Notes under the pieces: generated by a model
Database searches by the model: none
What the model saw: only the letters and a program-made list of their open reading frames with translations
What the model was told of the DNA's origin: nothing
Position numbers and translations under genes: made by a program
Shown here: piece after piece, positions 18,932 to 27,309 of the stretch
How positions within the stretch are numbered: the stretch's first letter is position 1
Layout of the letters: the number at the start of each line of letters is the position of its first letter
DNA from: Dyella marensis
GTDB taxonomy: Bacteria; Pseudomonadota; Gammaproteobacteria; Xanthomonadales; Rhodanobacteraceae
DNA length: 64,000 bases
Assembly: GCF_900112865.1 (NCBI RefSeq)
Contig: NZ_FONH01000006.1
Location: 124,001 to 188,000, forward strand
Direction of reading: 5' to 3'

Positions 18932-19654
18932 TCAGCGCTCCTCCGTACGGGCATCGTGGGAAATGGCATCGCGCAGTTCCGTGGCCAGCGCGTCTTCCCC
19001 GATCAAGCTCGATGTTTCCAATGAGCGATTGCGCATGGCGAAACCCCGCGCATCAGGGCCGGACGCATGACTGACGCGGGCCGCCTTGAGCGGGGCATAG
19101 CGCGCCTGGGTGGCGCTGTTCGCAGGGATCTCCATGTAATCGGTGCGCGCCTGATAGCTGCGGACCAGGCTCGCATCTCGTCCAGGGTAGGCCGCCAGCG
19201 CTGCCTCGACATCCTTGGCCAGGCCTTTTCCGCCCAGGCCGACCATCTTGTACTTCCCCGCCACCCGACGCACGTTCACCAGGCCCACGGGGCTTTCGCC
19301 GGCCATGACCACGAAACGCCATTCGCCGTTGGCGTGTATCGCTTCGCTGAGGCGTCCGCCGGCCATGAGCTGATCGGGGTCGACAAGTTTCATGGCGAAG
19401 CCGCGGCCGATGCGGACCGACTCCAGTTCTTGCAGCGTCTGTACATCCAGCACGAAGTCGTCGTCCGGCTGAACATTGTCCTTGATGAAATTGTTTGCCC
19501 AGGTGTAGAGGCCGACTTCAGCCGCCGCTCGCGCCGCCGCAGGGGGGCTGGACGTGCTCGAGGCAGGCTGGTTGCCGGAGGATGCCGCGTATGCCAGTGG
19601 CGCACACGCGGCGGCGACGGACACGAACAGGGTGATGGGGAGGAGATGTTTCAT
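18932..19654 (-). CDS. exported protein of unknown function, partner of peptidase
   Basis: A 240-residue protein with a signal peptide (MKHLLPITLFVSVAAACAPLAYA) and an Ala/Ser-rich linker, then a folded domain of about 170 residues (FVLDVQTLQELESVRIGRGF, EWRFVVMAGESPVGLVNV). I do not recognise the fold. No cysteine is left in the mature protein. It is transcribed first in a two-gene unit with the papain-fold peptidase, two bases apart; it could be an inhibitor, a chaperone-like propeptide supplied in trans, or a co-secreted factor. The start at 19654 is chosen for the signal peptide; longer in-frame starts exist. Confidence 0.7.
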   Translation of the reverse strand: MKHLLPITLFVSVAAACAPLAYAASSGNQPASSTSSPPAAARAAAEVGLYTWANNFIKDNVQPDDDFVLDVQTLQELESVRIGRGFAMKLVDPDQLMAGGRLSEAIHANGEWRFVVMAGESPVGLVNVRRVAGKYKMVGLGGKGLAKDVEAALAAYPGRDASLVRSYQARTDYMEIPANSATQARYAPLKAARVSHASGPDARGFAMRNRSLETSSLIGEDALATELRDAISHDARTEER

Positions 19655-20003
19655 CAGGAGATCCCATTGTTTTTTTTGCACAGGTCGCATCGGTGGCGCC
19701 TGCGGGTGATTCGGATGGCCGAAATGCGCGGTCGAAGGGCTGGCCTTTGCGCGAACGCGAAAGGCGCTCCATCGAAGCGTCATGGTCCGGTGAATATATC
19801 CCTGGCTATTGGCGGGGCTCTTGCGTCGTACTCAAGAACGGGATTATTCCGATGCCTCGGGCGGATTAATCGCTATTGGCGTACGGCCCGGTGGTCTTGC
19901 CGGCGGTCGATATCAAGGGCCGCAACGTCTTCGTGGCCGGCACATTTCGCTGCCCGCCGGGTATGGGATCATCCCCCGCGTACTTCACTGCCGAGGAGCC
20001 CCC
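19655..20003. other. intergenic region, no gene seen
   Basis: About 350 bases between divergent genes. A run of nine T's lies near 19670-19678, and the words GGCTATTGGCG and CGCTATTGGCG recur near 19805 and 19871. I see no convincing ORF, RNA or promoter pair. GAGGAG just before 20004 is the ribosome binding site of the next gene. Confidence 0.4.
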
Positions 20004-20345
20004 GTGTCCCGCATCTCCCCCAACATGGTCACCACCGGCAACGAACTGCCGGGCTACCGCATCGTCCGCCCGATGGGCATCGTGCGCGGCATCACCGTGC
20101 GTTCGCGCAGCGTCATCGGCAACCTCGGCGCGGCGCTGCAGACCCTGGTCGGCGGCAATATCTCGATCTATACCGAGCTGTGCGAGAAGGCGCGCGAGGA
20201 AGCGTTCGAGCTGATGCTGCAGCACGCCGGCCAGCATGGCGCCAATGCGGTGGTGGCGATGCGCTACGACGCCAACGATGTGGCCGAGGGCGTTACCGAG
20301 GTGCTGGCCTACGGCACGGCCGTGCTGGTCGAACCGCAGGGCTGA
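20004..20345 (+). CDS. YbjQ-family (UPF0145) protein
   Basis: A 113-residue protein of the YbjQ/UPF0145 family, which forms pentameric rings and is annotated as heavy-metal-binding-like without proven function. Diagnostic blocks are [40 protein letters not shown] and [14 protein letters not shown]. The start is GTG with GAGGAG eight bases upstream ([15 protein letters not shown]). It appears to be a single gene. Confidence 0.88.
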   Translation: MSRISPNMVTTGNELPGYRIVRPMGIVRGITVRSRSVIGNLGAALQTLVGGNISIYTELCEKAREEAFELMLQHAGQHGANAVVAMRYDANDVAEGVTEVLAYGTAVLVEPQG

Positions 20346-20381
20346 TCGATGGGCCGGGGCGCGGACCGCGCCCTGGCTTGC

Positions 20382-21212
20382 TCAAAAGTGGCTGAGGCCG
20401 GTGACGTGGCGCTGCGTGTCGTATTCGACGCAGGTGTCGGCCAGCGCCGGCAGCGTGGCCAGGGCGTGGCGGCTCAGCCGTTCGAAGTGGGCGAGGAAGT
20501 GCTCCATCGCGGCGGCGTCCATCGCCAGCGGCGCATGCCGCGCCAGCAGTTCTTCTTCCTGTTCGCTGCGCCATTGGCGCACCACTTCCCAGTTGGGCGC
20601 CTGCAGCACCACCAGTGCGTCGAGCTTGCGCCACAGCGGCTGGTAGCCGCGCAACTGCTTGTTGACCCAGTGGCGCCACGCGCCTTCCGGATCTTCGCGG
20701 CGTTCCAGTGCGTTGACCGGTTCGTCCAGCGCCGACTGCAGCTGCGGCTTGATGCCCAGCGCCCAGCCTTCCAGGATGATCAGCTTGGGCGGCCGCGTGA
20801 TCTTCGGCCAGCGCGACGGCGGCATGCGCGTGTCGCGGCCCTTGTCGAAGCGCGGGTAGGTGACCGGCAGCTTGTCCGAGGCATGCGGCAGGGCCGCCAG
20901 CACCGACATCAGCAGTTCGATCTCGTGCGTGCCCGGCACGCCGCGGGTGCGCAGCAGCGGATGCACCTGGTGGGCGAGGGACTCGCGCTCGCTGCGGCTG
21001 TAGTAGAAATCGTCGAGGGCCAGCACTTCGGTGGGCAGGCCGCGCGCTTCGGCCTGGGTCTTCACTTCCCGCGCCAGGGTGCTCTTGCCGCTGCCCTGCA
21101 GGCCGGAGATGCCCAGCAGGTACGGCCGCCGCGAGCGGGCGATACGGCCGGCGTACTGATCCAGCAGGAGTCCCGCCAGGGTCGAATTCTGCGTGCTAGC
21201 ATCGTTAACCAT
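20382..21212 (-). CDS. P-loop kinase, D-glycerate 3-kinase-like
   Basis: A 276-residue kinase with Walker A GISGLQGSGKST (about residues 34-45) and the pattern LALDDFYYSRSER, GVPGTHEIELL, YPRFDKGRDTR, IILEGWALGI. This arrangement belongs to the YggC / plant-type glycerate kinase (GLYK) branch of the phosphoribulokinase-uridine kinase superfamily. D-glycerate 3-kinase is the likely activity, but substrate specificity within the branch is uncertain. The start MVNDAS at 21212 lies beside the divergent pdxH start, so the two share a very short promoter region. Confidence 0.8.
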   Translation of the reverse strand: MVNDASTQNSTLAGLLLDQYAGRIARSRRPYLLGISGLQGSGKSTLAREVKTQAEARGLPTEVLALDDFYYSRSERESLAHQVHPLLRTRGVPGTHEIELLMSVLAALPHASDKLPVTYPRFDKGRDTRMPPSRWPKITRPPKLIILEGWALGIKPQLQSALDEPVNALERREDPEGAWRHWVNKQLRGYQPLWRKLDALVVLQAPNWEVVRQWRSEQEEELLARHAPLAMDAAAMEHFLAHFERLSRHALATLPALADTCVEYDTQRHVTGLSHF

Positions 21213-21251
21213 CCGCGCATGATGACGCGCGCCGGCCACGATTCAAGACCC

Positions 21252-21839
21252 ATGCTGAAACCCGAAATCCTCGAGACCTTCCAACAGCTGCTGGAGGGTG
21301 CGCGGGCGAGCGGCGACCCCGAGCCCACCGCCATGACCCTGTCCACCGCCGACGCCGGCGGGCGGGTCAGCGCGCGGATCGTGCTGCTCAAGGGCGCCGA
21401 CGAACGCGGCTTCCGTTTCTTCACCAATTACCAGAGCGACAAGGGTTCGGAGCTGGAGATCCACCCGCAGGTGGCGCTGTGCTTCCACTGGAAGCAGCTG
21501 CGCGACGGCGTGCAGGTGCGCATCGAGGGCGCCGCGCGCAAGCTGATGGACGAGGAGTCGGACGCCTACTTCGCCAGCCGCCCGCGCATGAGCCAGATCG
21601 GCGCCTGGGCCTCGCTGCAGTCGCAGACACTGCCCGACCGCGACACCTTCGAGCAGCGCGTGGCGCGCTACGAGCAGGAGTTCGACGGCCGCGACGTCAC
21701 GCGCCCGCCACACTGGGGCGGCTATGTGGTCGAACCGGACATGATCGAATTCTGGTACGGCGCGCAGTTCCGCCTGCACGAACGCGTCCGCTGGAGCCGC
21801 CACGGCCAGACCTGGACGCACCGCATGCTTTATCCGTAG
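21252..21839 (+). CDS. pdxH: pyridoxamine 5'-phosphate oxidase
   Basis: A 195-residue FMN enzyme oxidising pyridoxamine/pyridoxine phosphate to pyridoxal phosphate. Typical stretches: PTAMTLSTADAGGRVSARIV, FFTNYQSDKGSELEIHP, VALCFHW, and the C-terminal signature GGYVVEPDMIEFWYGAQFRLH followed by RMLYP. Start at 21252 fits the family; an in-frame ATG at 21219 would add 11 residues. It is divergent from the kinase gene and is followed by YjbQ. Confidence 0.95.
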   Translation: MLKPEILETFQQLLEGARASGDPEPTAMTLSTADAGGRVSARIVLLKGADERGFRFFTNYQSDKGSELEIHPQVALCFHWKQLRDGVQVRIEGAARKLMDEESDAYFASRPRMSQIGAWASLQSQTLPDRDTFEQRVARYEQEFDGRDVTRPPHWGGYVVEPDMIEFWYGAQFRLHERVRWSRHGQTWTHRMLYP

Positions 21840-21875
21840 CCGCACCGCATGCTCCATCCGTAGAGGACTGCCGCC

Positions 21876-22316
21876 ATGACCCGAGCCGCGCCCGCCGGAC
21901 ACGTCGCCCAACAAGGCTTCACCGTGCATACGCGCGGCCGCGGCTTCAGCGAGATCACCGACAAGGTGACCGAGGCCGTCATGGCGAGCGGTGTGCACAC
22001 CGGCATCGCCCATGTCTTCACCACGCATACCAGCTGCTCGCTGCTGATCAGCGAGAACGCCGATCCCGCCGTGCGCGACGATCTCGAGCGCTGGTTCGGC
22101 CGCGCGGTGCCCGATGGCGATGCGATCTTCCAGCACGATGCCGAAGGCCCCGACGACATGCCCGCGCACGTGCGCTCCATCCTCACCGGCGTCAGCCTCA
22201 CCCTGCCGGTGCACGGCGGCAAGCTGCTGCTGGGGACGTGGCAGGGCGTGTACCTGTGGGAGCACCGGCTCGATCCGCACCAGCGCAAGGTGACCGTCAC
22301 CGTGCTGGGCCACTGA
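21876..22316 (+). CDS. YjbQ-family (UPF0047) protein
   Basis: A 146-residue protein of the YjbQ/UPF0047 family, with VFTTHTSCSLLISEN, GPDDMPAHVRSILTG and LLLGTWQGVYLWEHR, the conserved His/Asp/Glu blocks of the presumed active site. Family members can show weak thiamine-phosphate synthase activity when overexpressed; the physiological role is open. A GAGGA ribosome binding site precedes the ATG. A BtuF-like gene starts 14 bases after its stop, so they are probably co-transcribed. Confidence 0.88.
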   Translation: MTRAAPAGHVAQQGFTVHTRGRGFSEITDKVTEAVMASGVHTGIAHVFTTHTSCSLLISENADPAVRDDLERWFGRAVPDGDAIFQHDAEGPDDMPAHVRSILTGVSLTLPVHGGKLLLGTWQGVYLWEHRLDPHQRKVTVTVLGH

Positions 22317-22330
22317 CCTCATTCGAAGCC

Positions 22331-23131
22331 ATGTCCACCGACGCTTTTCCGCAACGCATCGTCTGCCTCACCGAAGAACCCACCGAAGTCCTCTACGCGC
22401 TCGGCGAGGAACACCGCATCGTCGGTATCTCCGGCTTTACCGTGCGGCCGGCACGGGCACGAAAAGAGAAGCCGAAGGTGTCGGCGTTCACCAGCGCGAA
22501 GATCGGCGAGATCCTCAAGCTGCAGCCGGACCTGGTGATCGGCTTCTCCGACATGCAGGCCGACATCGCACGCGATCTGATCAGGGCCGGCGTCGAGGTA
22601 TGGATCAGCAACCATCGCAGCGTGGACGGCATCCTCGCCTACATCCGCCGGCTCGGCGCGATGGTCGGCGCGGGCGCCAAGGCCGAGGCCTATGCGCAGA
22701 CCGCCGAGCGCCATATCGCACAGATCCGCGCGGCCGCCGCAGCGCTGCCGAAGCATCCGCGGGTCTATTTCGAGGAATGGGACGAGCCGCTGATCACCGG
22801 CATCCAGTGGGTGGCCGAACTGGTGCGCATCGCCGGCGGCGAGGATGTGTTCCCGCGCCAGTCCGGCGAGTCGCTGGCGAAGCACCGCATTCTGGCCGAT
22901 CCCGCCGACGTGGTACACGCCGCGCCGGAGGTGATCTTCGGCTCGTGGTGCGGCAAGCGCTTCCGCCCCGAGCACGTCGCCGCGCGGCCCGGCTGGGACG
23001 CGATCCCGGCGGTGCGCACGGGCGATGTGCTCGAGATCAAGTCACCGATCATCCTGCAGCCCGGTCCGGCGGCGCTGTTCGACGGACTCAGCGAATTGCA
23101 TCGGCATATCGCCGCGTGGGCCGCCAGATGA
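22331..23131 (+). CDS. BtuF/FhuD-fold substrate-binding-like protein without signal peptide
   Basis: A 266-residue protein with the class III periplasmic-binding fold of cobalamin and Fe-siderophore receptors: RIVCLTEEPTEVLYALGEE at the start, LQPDLVIGFSDMQADIARDL, GVEVWISNHRSVDGILAYI, and VFPRQSGESLAKHRILADP. Members that work with ABC importers are exported, but here no signal peptide or lipobox is present and no permease or ATPase gene is nearby. Such stand-alone versions are often annotated 'cobalamin-binding protein'. It may be cytoplasmic with another role. It is linked to the YjbQ gene by a 14-base gap. Confidence 0.78.
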   Translation: MSTDAFPQRIVCLTEEPTEVLYALGEEHRIVGISGFTVRPARARKEKPKVSAFTSAKIGEILKLQPDLVIGFSDMQADIARDLIRAGVEVWISNHRSVDGILAYIRRLGAMVGAGAKAEAYAQTAERHIAQIRAAAAALPKHPRVYFEEWDEPLITGIQWVAELVRIAGGEDVFPRQSGESLAKHRILADPADVVHAAPEVIFGSWCGKRFRPEHVAARPGWDAIPAVRTGDVLEIKSPIILQPGPAALFDGLSELHRHIAAWAAR

Positions 23132-23142
23132 CAGCGCACCGG

Positions 23143-23229
23143 CGTAGGTTGGGGTGAGCGCAGCGAACCCCAACGTGGCGTTCGGGATGAAAGGTTCGTT
23201 GGGGTTCGCTGCGCTCACCCCAACCTACG
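23143..23229. repeat. palindromic repeat family A, copy 4
   Basis: Arms 23143-23174 and 23198-23229, 32 bases, exact inverse copies with GCGCAGCG tips. It sits between the convergent BtuF-like and yggT genes. Confidence 0.9.
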
Positions 23230-23241
23230 CCGGCGTGTTGC

Positions 23242-23817
23242 TCAGTGGCCCAGGGCGAGCTGCACGCCCAGCGCGGTGAGCGGCGCGGCCACCAGGATGC
23301 GCACCAGCACCAACACGATCACCACGATCCACGGCGAGAAATCCAGCCCGCCGGCCACCAGCTTGCCGCGCAGCGGACGCAGCACCGGCGCGACCAGGCT
23401 GCCGACCAGGCGCAGCGCGGGATGGCGCTGGTCGACCGGGAACAGGCTCAGCAGCGACCAGATGAAGATCAGCACCAGGTAGGTCAGCAGTACGAAGTCC
23501 AGCAGGTCGGCCAGCGCCAGCACCAGCAGGCCGAGCAGGTCCGGCAGCTGGCCGTACAGCGCGAAGATCACCACCCGCTGCAGCAGCATCAGCACCCACA
23601 GCAGCAACACGCAGGACAGGTTGATGCGCCGCCAGTTGGGCAGCACGCGGCGCAGCGGCGCCAGCACCGGATTGGTATAGCGGTAGAGGAACTGGCTCAG
23701 CGGATTGTTGAAGTCCGCGCGCGTCGCCTCGGCCAGCAGGCGCAGCAGGAACAGCGTGGCGACCGCGCCGAAGACGAGGTCGACCAGGAAGGTCAGGGCA
23801 TTCAGCAGATAGCTCAC
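23242..23817 (-). CDS. YggT-family membrane protein
   Basis: A 191-residue protein made of two YggT repeats, each with two hydrophobic helices and an RxxxP-type linker (NPLSQFLYRYTNPVLAPLRR and LRLVGSLVAPVLRPLRG). YggT proteins are widespread inner-membrane proteins of unclear function, commonly next to proC and yggS. It starts with GTG in a four-base GTGA overlap with proC, so it is co-translated. yggS itself is absent from this window. Confidence 0.9.
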   Translation of the reverse strand: MSYLLNALTFLVDLVFGAVATLFLLRLLAEATRADFNNPLSQFLYRYTNPVLAPLRRVLPNWRRINLSCVLLLWVLMLLQRVVIFALYGQLPDLLGLLVLALADLLDFVLLTYLVLIFIWSLLSLFPVDQRHPALRLVGSLVAPVLRPLRGKLVAGGLDFSPWIVVIVLVLVRILVAAPLTALGVQLALGH

Positions 23818-24638
23818 GGGGCGTCATCCAGGGCAGCGGCCAGGGCCTCGCCGCGGCGGGTGGCGGCGGCGACGGCGCGCGCGACGATACGCGGCAGGCC
23901 GTCGGCGGCAAAGCTTTCCAGCGCGGCCTGGGTGGTGCCGTTGGGCGAGGTCACCCGGCGGCGCAGCTCGGCCGGCGCCTCGCCGCTCTCGGCCAGCATG
24001 CGGCCGGCGCCCAGGCAGGTCTGCGCGGCCAGCGCGCGAGCGGTCTCGCGCGGCATGCCCTGCGCCACGGCGGCGTCTTCCAGCGCCTCGACCAGGGCGA
24101 AGAAATAGGCCGGGCCGGAGCCGGACAGCGCGGTCACCGTGTCCATCAGAGCCTCGTCGTCGATCCAGCGGGTCAGCCCCGCGGCGTCCAGGATGCGCTG
24201 CGCCAGCGCGCGCTGCGGCGGGCTGACCCGGCCGTTGGCGCACAGGCCGGTGGCGCCGGCGCCGATCAATGCGGGGGTATTGGGCATGCAGCGCACGATC
24301 GGCAGCTGGCCGCCGAGCCAGCGCTCGAGCTGGTCGATGCGCACGCCGGCGGCGATCGAGATCAGCATCGGGCGACGCTGGCGCAGCACGTCCTGCAGCT
24401 CGTTGCGCAGCGCCGGCAGCACCTGCGGCTTCACCGCCAGCACCACCACCTCGGCTTCGGCGACGGCCGGCCGGGCTTCGGCATAGCAGGCCACGCCGAA
24501 CTCGCGGCCCAGCTCCTGGCGCGCCTCGGCGCGCGGCTCGGCCACGCTGACGGACGAGGCCGCGATCCCGGTCTTGAGCAGGCCGCCGATCAGGCTGCGC
24601 GCCATGTTGCCTCCGCCGATGAAAGCGATGCGGGTCAT
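23814..24638 (-). CDS. proC: pyrroline-5-carboxylate reductase
   Basis: A 274-residue NAD(P)H enzyme catalysing the last step of proline synthesis. The dinucleotide-binding site is IAFIGGGNMARSLIGGL; later blocks VVLAVKPQVLPALRNEL, VRCMPNTPALIGAGATGLC and the signature VTALSGSGPAYFFALVEALE are all present. Start at 24638 is supported by AAGGAG seven bases upstream; the open frame runs back through a repeat and those residues are not coding. Upstream position next to pilT matches the Pseudomonas order proC-yggS-pilT-pilU, here without yggS. Confidence 0.96.
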   Translation of the reverse strand: MTRIAFIGGGNMARSLIGGLLKTGIAASSVSVAEPRAEARQELGREFGVACYAEARPAVAEAEVVVLAVKPQVLPALRNELQDVLRQRRPMLISIAAGVRIDQLERWLGGQLPIVRCMPNTPALIGAGATGLCANGRVSPPQRALAQRILDAAGLTRWIDDEALMDTVTALSGSGPAYFFALVEALEDAAVAQGMPRETARALAAQTCLGAGRMLAESGEAPAELRRRVTSPNGTTQAALESFAADGLPRIVARAVAAATRRGEALAAALDDAP

Positions 24639-24675
24639 GCGGACTCCTTGGGGGACGGTGGGGGCATACCTTAAC

Positions 24676-24802
24676 CGTAGGTTGGGGTGAGCGCAGCGAA
24701 CCCCAACGGACGCCATGCTGTTGCCTACCGGCCGATTCATCGATCCGGGCGCTCGGATTGCCGGGTCCGTTGGGGTTCGCCTTTGGCTCACCCCAACCTA
24801 CG
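24676..24802. repeat. palindromic repeat family A, copy 5 (long spacer)
   Basis: Arms 24676-24707 and 24769-24802 with a 61-base spacer. Unlike copies 1-4 the arm tips differ (GCGCAGCG against the inverse of CCAAAGGCG), so the two arms have diverged or come from different sources. It lies between divergent proC and pilT. The rest of the gap to 24990 shows no gene; the last bases AAAGGGGAATGC hold the pilT ribosome binding site. Confidence 0.85.
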
Positions 24803-24990
24803 GCCCATTACGCGGTTATCACTTTCAAACATCGGCCACCTGAAAGACTGGCCCCTGTCGCCGCGCCGCGAGTAGTATCGGGCCGCTGCGAGGGGGACCT
24901 GAGAAGGGTGGCAGCAGCGAGGCCGAGCAAGCCTTTCGCGACCATTCCCCACGCCGCACCGCCCAAAGCTGAACGTCCAAAGGGGAATGC

Positions 24991-26028
24991 ATGGATATCG
25001 CCGAACTACTGGCCTTCTCGGTGAAGAACAAGGCGTCGGACTTGCACCTGTCCGCCGGCCTGCCGCCGATGATCCGCGTGGACGGCGACGTCAGGCGCAT
25101 CAACATCCCGGCGCTGGAACACAAGCAGGTGCACGCGCTGATCTACGACATCATGTCGGACAAGCAGCGCCGCGACTACGAGGAATTCCTCGAGGTCGAC
25201 TTCTCCTTCGAGATCCCCGGCCTGGCCCGCTTCCGCGTCAACGCGTTCAACCAGAACCGCGGCTCCGGCAGCGTGTTCCGTACCATTCCCTCCGAAGTGC
25301 TGACCCTGGAGGACCTGGGCGCGCCGCGCATCTTCCGCGACCTGATCGAGCAGCCGCAGGGCCTGATCCTGGTCACCGGCCCGACCGGTTCGGGCAAGTC
25401 CACCACGCTGGCGGCGATGGTCGACCATATCAACAAGAACGAATACGGCCACATCCTCACCATCGAGGACCCGATCGAATTCGTGCACACCTCGCAGAAG
25501 TGCCTGGTCAACCAGCGCGAGGTGCATCGCGACACCCACGGCTTCAACGAGGCGCTGCGCTCAGCGCTGCGCGAAGACCCGGACTTCATCCTGGTGGGCG
25601 AGCTGCGCGACCTGGAAACCATCCGCCTGGCGCTCACCGCCGCGGAAACCGGCCACCTGGTGTTCGGCACCCTGCACACCAGCTCGGCGGCCAAGACCAT
25701 CGACCGCATCATCGACGTGTTCCCCGCCGGCGAGAAGCCGATGGTGCGCTCGATGCTGTCCGAATCGCTGCGCGCGGTGATTTCGCAGTCGCTGCTGAAG
25801 AAGGTCGGCGGCGGACGCCTGGCGGCGCACGAGATCATGGTCGGCATTCCGGCCATCCGCAACCTGATCCGCGAGGACAAGGTGGCGCAGATGTATTCGG
25901 CCATCCAGACCGGCCAGCAGTACGGCATGCAGACCCTCGACCAGAACCTGCAGGACCTGGTCAAGCGCGGCCTGGTGACGCGCCAGCAGGCGTCGGCGTA
26001 CGCCAGGAACAAGGAAGTGTTCAAGTGA
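24991..26028 (+). CDS. pilT: type IV pilus retraction ATPase PilT
   Basis: A 345-residue hexameric ATPase that depolymerises type IV pili and drives twitching. Walker A GPTGSGKST (about residues 130-138), the Asp box HILTIEDPIEF, Walker B (DFILVGELRD, about 197-206), the His box TLHTSSAAKTIDRI and the PilT-specific AIRNLIRE motif (about residue 289) are intact. Length equals the Pseudomonas protein (344). pilU follows 31 bases later. Confidence 0.98.
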   Translation: MDIAELLAFSVKNKASDLHLSAGLPPMIRVDGDVRRINIPALEHKQVHALIYDIMSDKQRRDYEEFLEVDFSFEIPGLARFRVNAFNQNRGSGSVFRTIPSEVLTLEDLGAPRIFRDLIEQPQGLILVTGPTGSGKSTTLAAMVDHINKNEYGHILTIEDPIEFVHTSQKCLVNQREVHRDTHGFNEALRSALREDPDFILVGELRDLETIRLALTAAETGHLVFGTLHTSSAAKTIDRIIDVFPAGEKPMVRSMLSESLRAVISQSLLKKVGGGRLAAHEIMVGIPAIRNLIREDKVAQMYSAIQTGQQYGMQTLDQNLQDLVKRGLVTRQQASAYARNKEVFK

Positions 26029-26059
26029 TCCACACCTACGTCTCCGCAGGAGACCGCCC

Positions 26060-27226
26060 ATGAGCGATTTCGATTTCACCTCGTTCCTCAAGCTGATGGT
26101 CCACAAGAAGGCCTCGGACCTTTTCATCACGGCCGGCGTCGCGCCGTCGATGAAGGTGCAGGGCCGCATCGTGCCCATCACGCAGAGCCCGCTGTCGGCC
26201 CAGCAGTCGCGCGACATGGTGCTCAACGTCATGACGCCCTCGCAGCGCGAGGAGTTCGAGAAGACCCACGAATGCCAGTTCGCCATCTCGGCGCAGGGCG
26301 TGGGCCGCTTCCGCGTGTCGTGCTTCTACCAGCGCAACTGCGTGGGCATGGTGCTGCGCCGGATCGAGTCGAAGATCCCCACCATCGAGGAGCTGAGCCT
26401 GCCGGCGGTGATCAAGCAGCTGGCGATGACCAAGCGCGGCATCATCATCTTCGTCGGCGGCACCGGCACCGGTAAGTCGACCTCGCTGGCCTCGATGATC
26501 GGCTACCGCAACGCCAACTCGACCGGGCACATCATCACCATCGAGGACCCGATCGAATACGTGCACAAGCACGAGGGCTGCATCATCACCCAGCGCGAGC
26601 TGGGCATCGACACGGACAGCTGGGACAACGCGCTGAAGAACACCCTGCGCCAGGCGCCGGACGTGATCATGATCGGCGAGGTGCGTACGCGCGAGACGAT
26701 GGAACACGCCATCAACTTCTCCGAGACGGGCCACCTGTGCCTGTGCACCCTGCACGCCAACAACGCCAACCAGGCGATGGACCGCATCCTGCACTTCTTC
26801 CCGGAAGACCGCCGCTCGCAGCTGTTCATGGACTTGTCGCTGAACCTCAAGGGCGTGGTCGCGCAGCAGCTGATTCCCACCCCGGACGGCAAGGCGCGCC
26901 GCGTGGCGGTGGAGATCCTGCTGGGCACGCCGCTGGTGCAGGACTACATCCGCCAGGGCGAGATCCACAAGCTCAAGGAAGTGATGAAGGAATCGACCAA
27001 CCTCGGCATGAAGACCTTCGACCAGAGCCTGGTCGAGCTCTACCACGCCGGCGAGATCTCCTACGAGGACGCGCTGCGCCACGCCGACAGCTCCAACGAA
27101 GTGCGCCTGCGCATCAAGCTGGCCCAGGGCGGCGACGCGCATACGCTGTCGCAGGGGCTGGAAGGCGTGGAGCTGGAAGAGTCGCGCGACACCAACCAGT
27201 TCGGCGGCGGCATGCTGTATCGCTGA
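26060..27226 (+). CDS. pilU: type IV pilus retraction ATPase PilU
   Basis: A 388-residue paralogue of PilT that assists retraction. Walker A is GGTGTGKST (about residue 134), Asp box HIITIEDPIEYVHKHEGC, Walker B DVIMIGEVRT, His box TLHANNANQAMDRIL. The PilT-type AIRNLIRE is replaced by LVQDYIRQGEIHKLKEVM, as usual for PilU, and there is a longer C-terminal tail. Ribosome binding site CAGGAG. It ends the unit, with a strong terminator after it. Confidence 0.97.
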   Translation: MSDFDFTSFLKLMVHKKASDLFITAGVAPSMKVQGRIVPITQSPLSAQQSRDMVLNVMTPSQREEFEKTHECQFAISAQGVGRFRVSCFYQRNCVGMVLRRIESKIPTIEELSLPAVIKQLAMTKRGIIIFVGGTGTGKSTSLASMIGYRNANSTGHIITIEDPIEYVHKHEGCIITQRELGIDTDSWDNALKNTLRQAPDVIMIGEVRTRETMEHAINFSETGHLCLCTLHANNANQAMDRILHFFPEDRRSQLFMDLSLNLKGVVAQQLIPTPDGKARRVAVEILLGTPLVQDYIRQGEIHKLKEVMKESTNLGMKTFDQSLVELYHAGEISYEDALRHADSSNEVRLRIKLAQGGDAHTLSQGLEGVELEESRDTNQFGGGMLYR

Positions 27227-27254
27227 CGCTGCACGCTCATCGCCGATGCAAAAA

Positions 27255-27285
27255 GAAAGGAGCCCTCGCGGGCTCCTTTCTCGTT
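27255..27285 (+). terminator. rho-independent terminator after pilU
   Basis: Perfect 11-base stem GAAAGGAGCCC (27255-27265), loop TCGC, GGGCTCCTTTC (27270-27280), then TCGTTT. It ends the pilTU unit; on the minus strand the A-rich 27249-27254 gives a T run, so it may also stop the BON gene. Confidence 0.88.
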
Positions 27286-27309
27286 TCTACGCGCTTGAGG
27301 GCGCGACGG

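Noticed and set aside
20382-21239. Uridine kinase or pantothenate kinase as the identity of the P-loop kinase
   Set aside because: The LDDFYY, GTHE and EGW blocks fit the glycerate kinase/YggC branch better; kept as glycerate-kinase-like without a gene symbol.
24676-24802. CRISPR-like spacing of the five GTAGGTTGGGG repeats
   Set aside because: Copies are kilobases apart, palindromic and intergenic, not a tandem array with spacers.
24880-24960. A possible riboswitch-like fold upstream of pilT (GGCCGCTGC / GCAGCGAGGCC)
   Set aside because: The pairing is imperfect and no known riboswitch core could be recognised.
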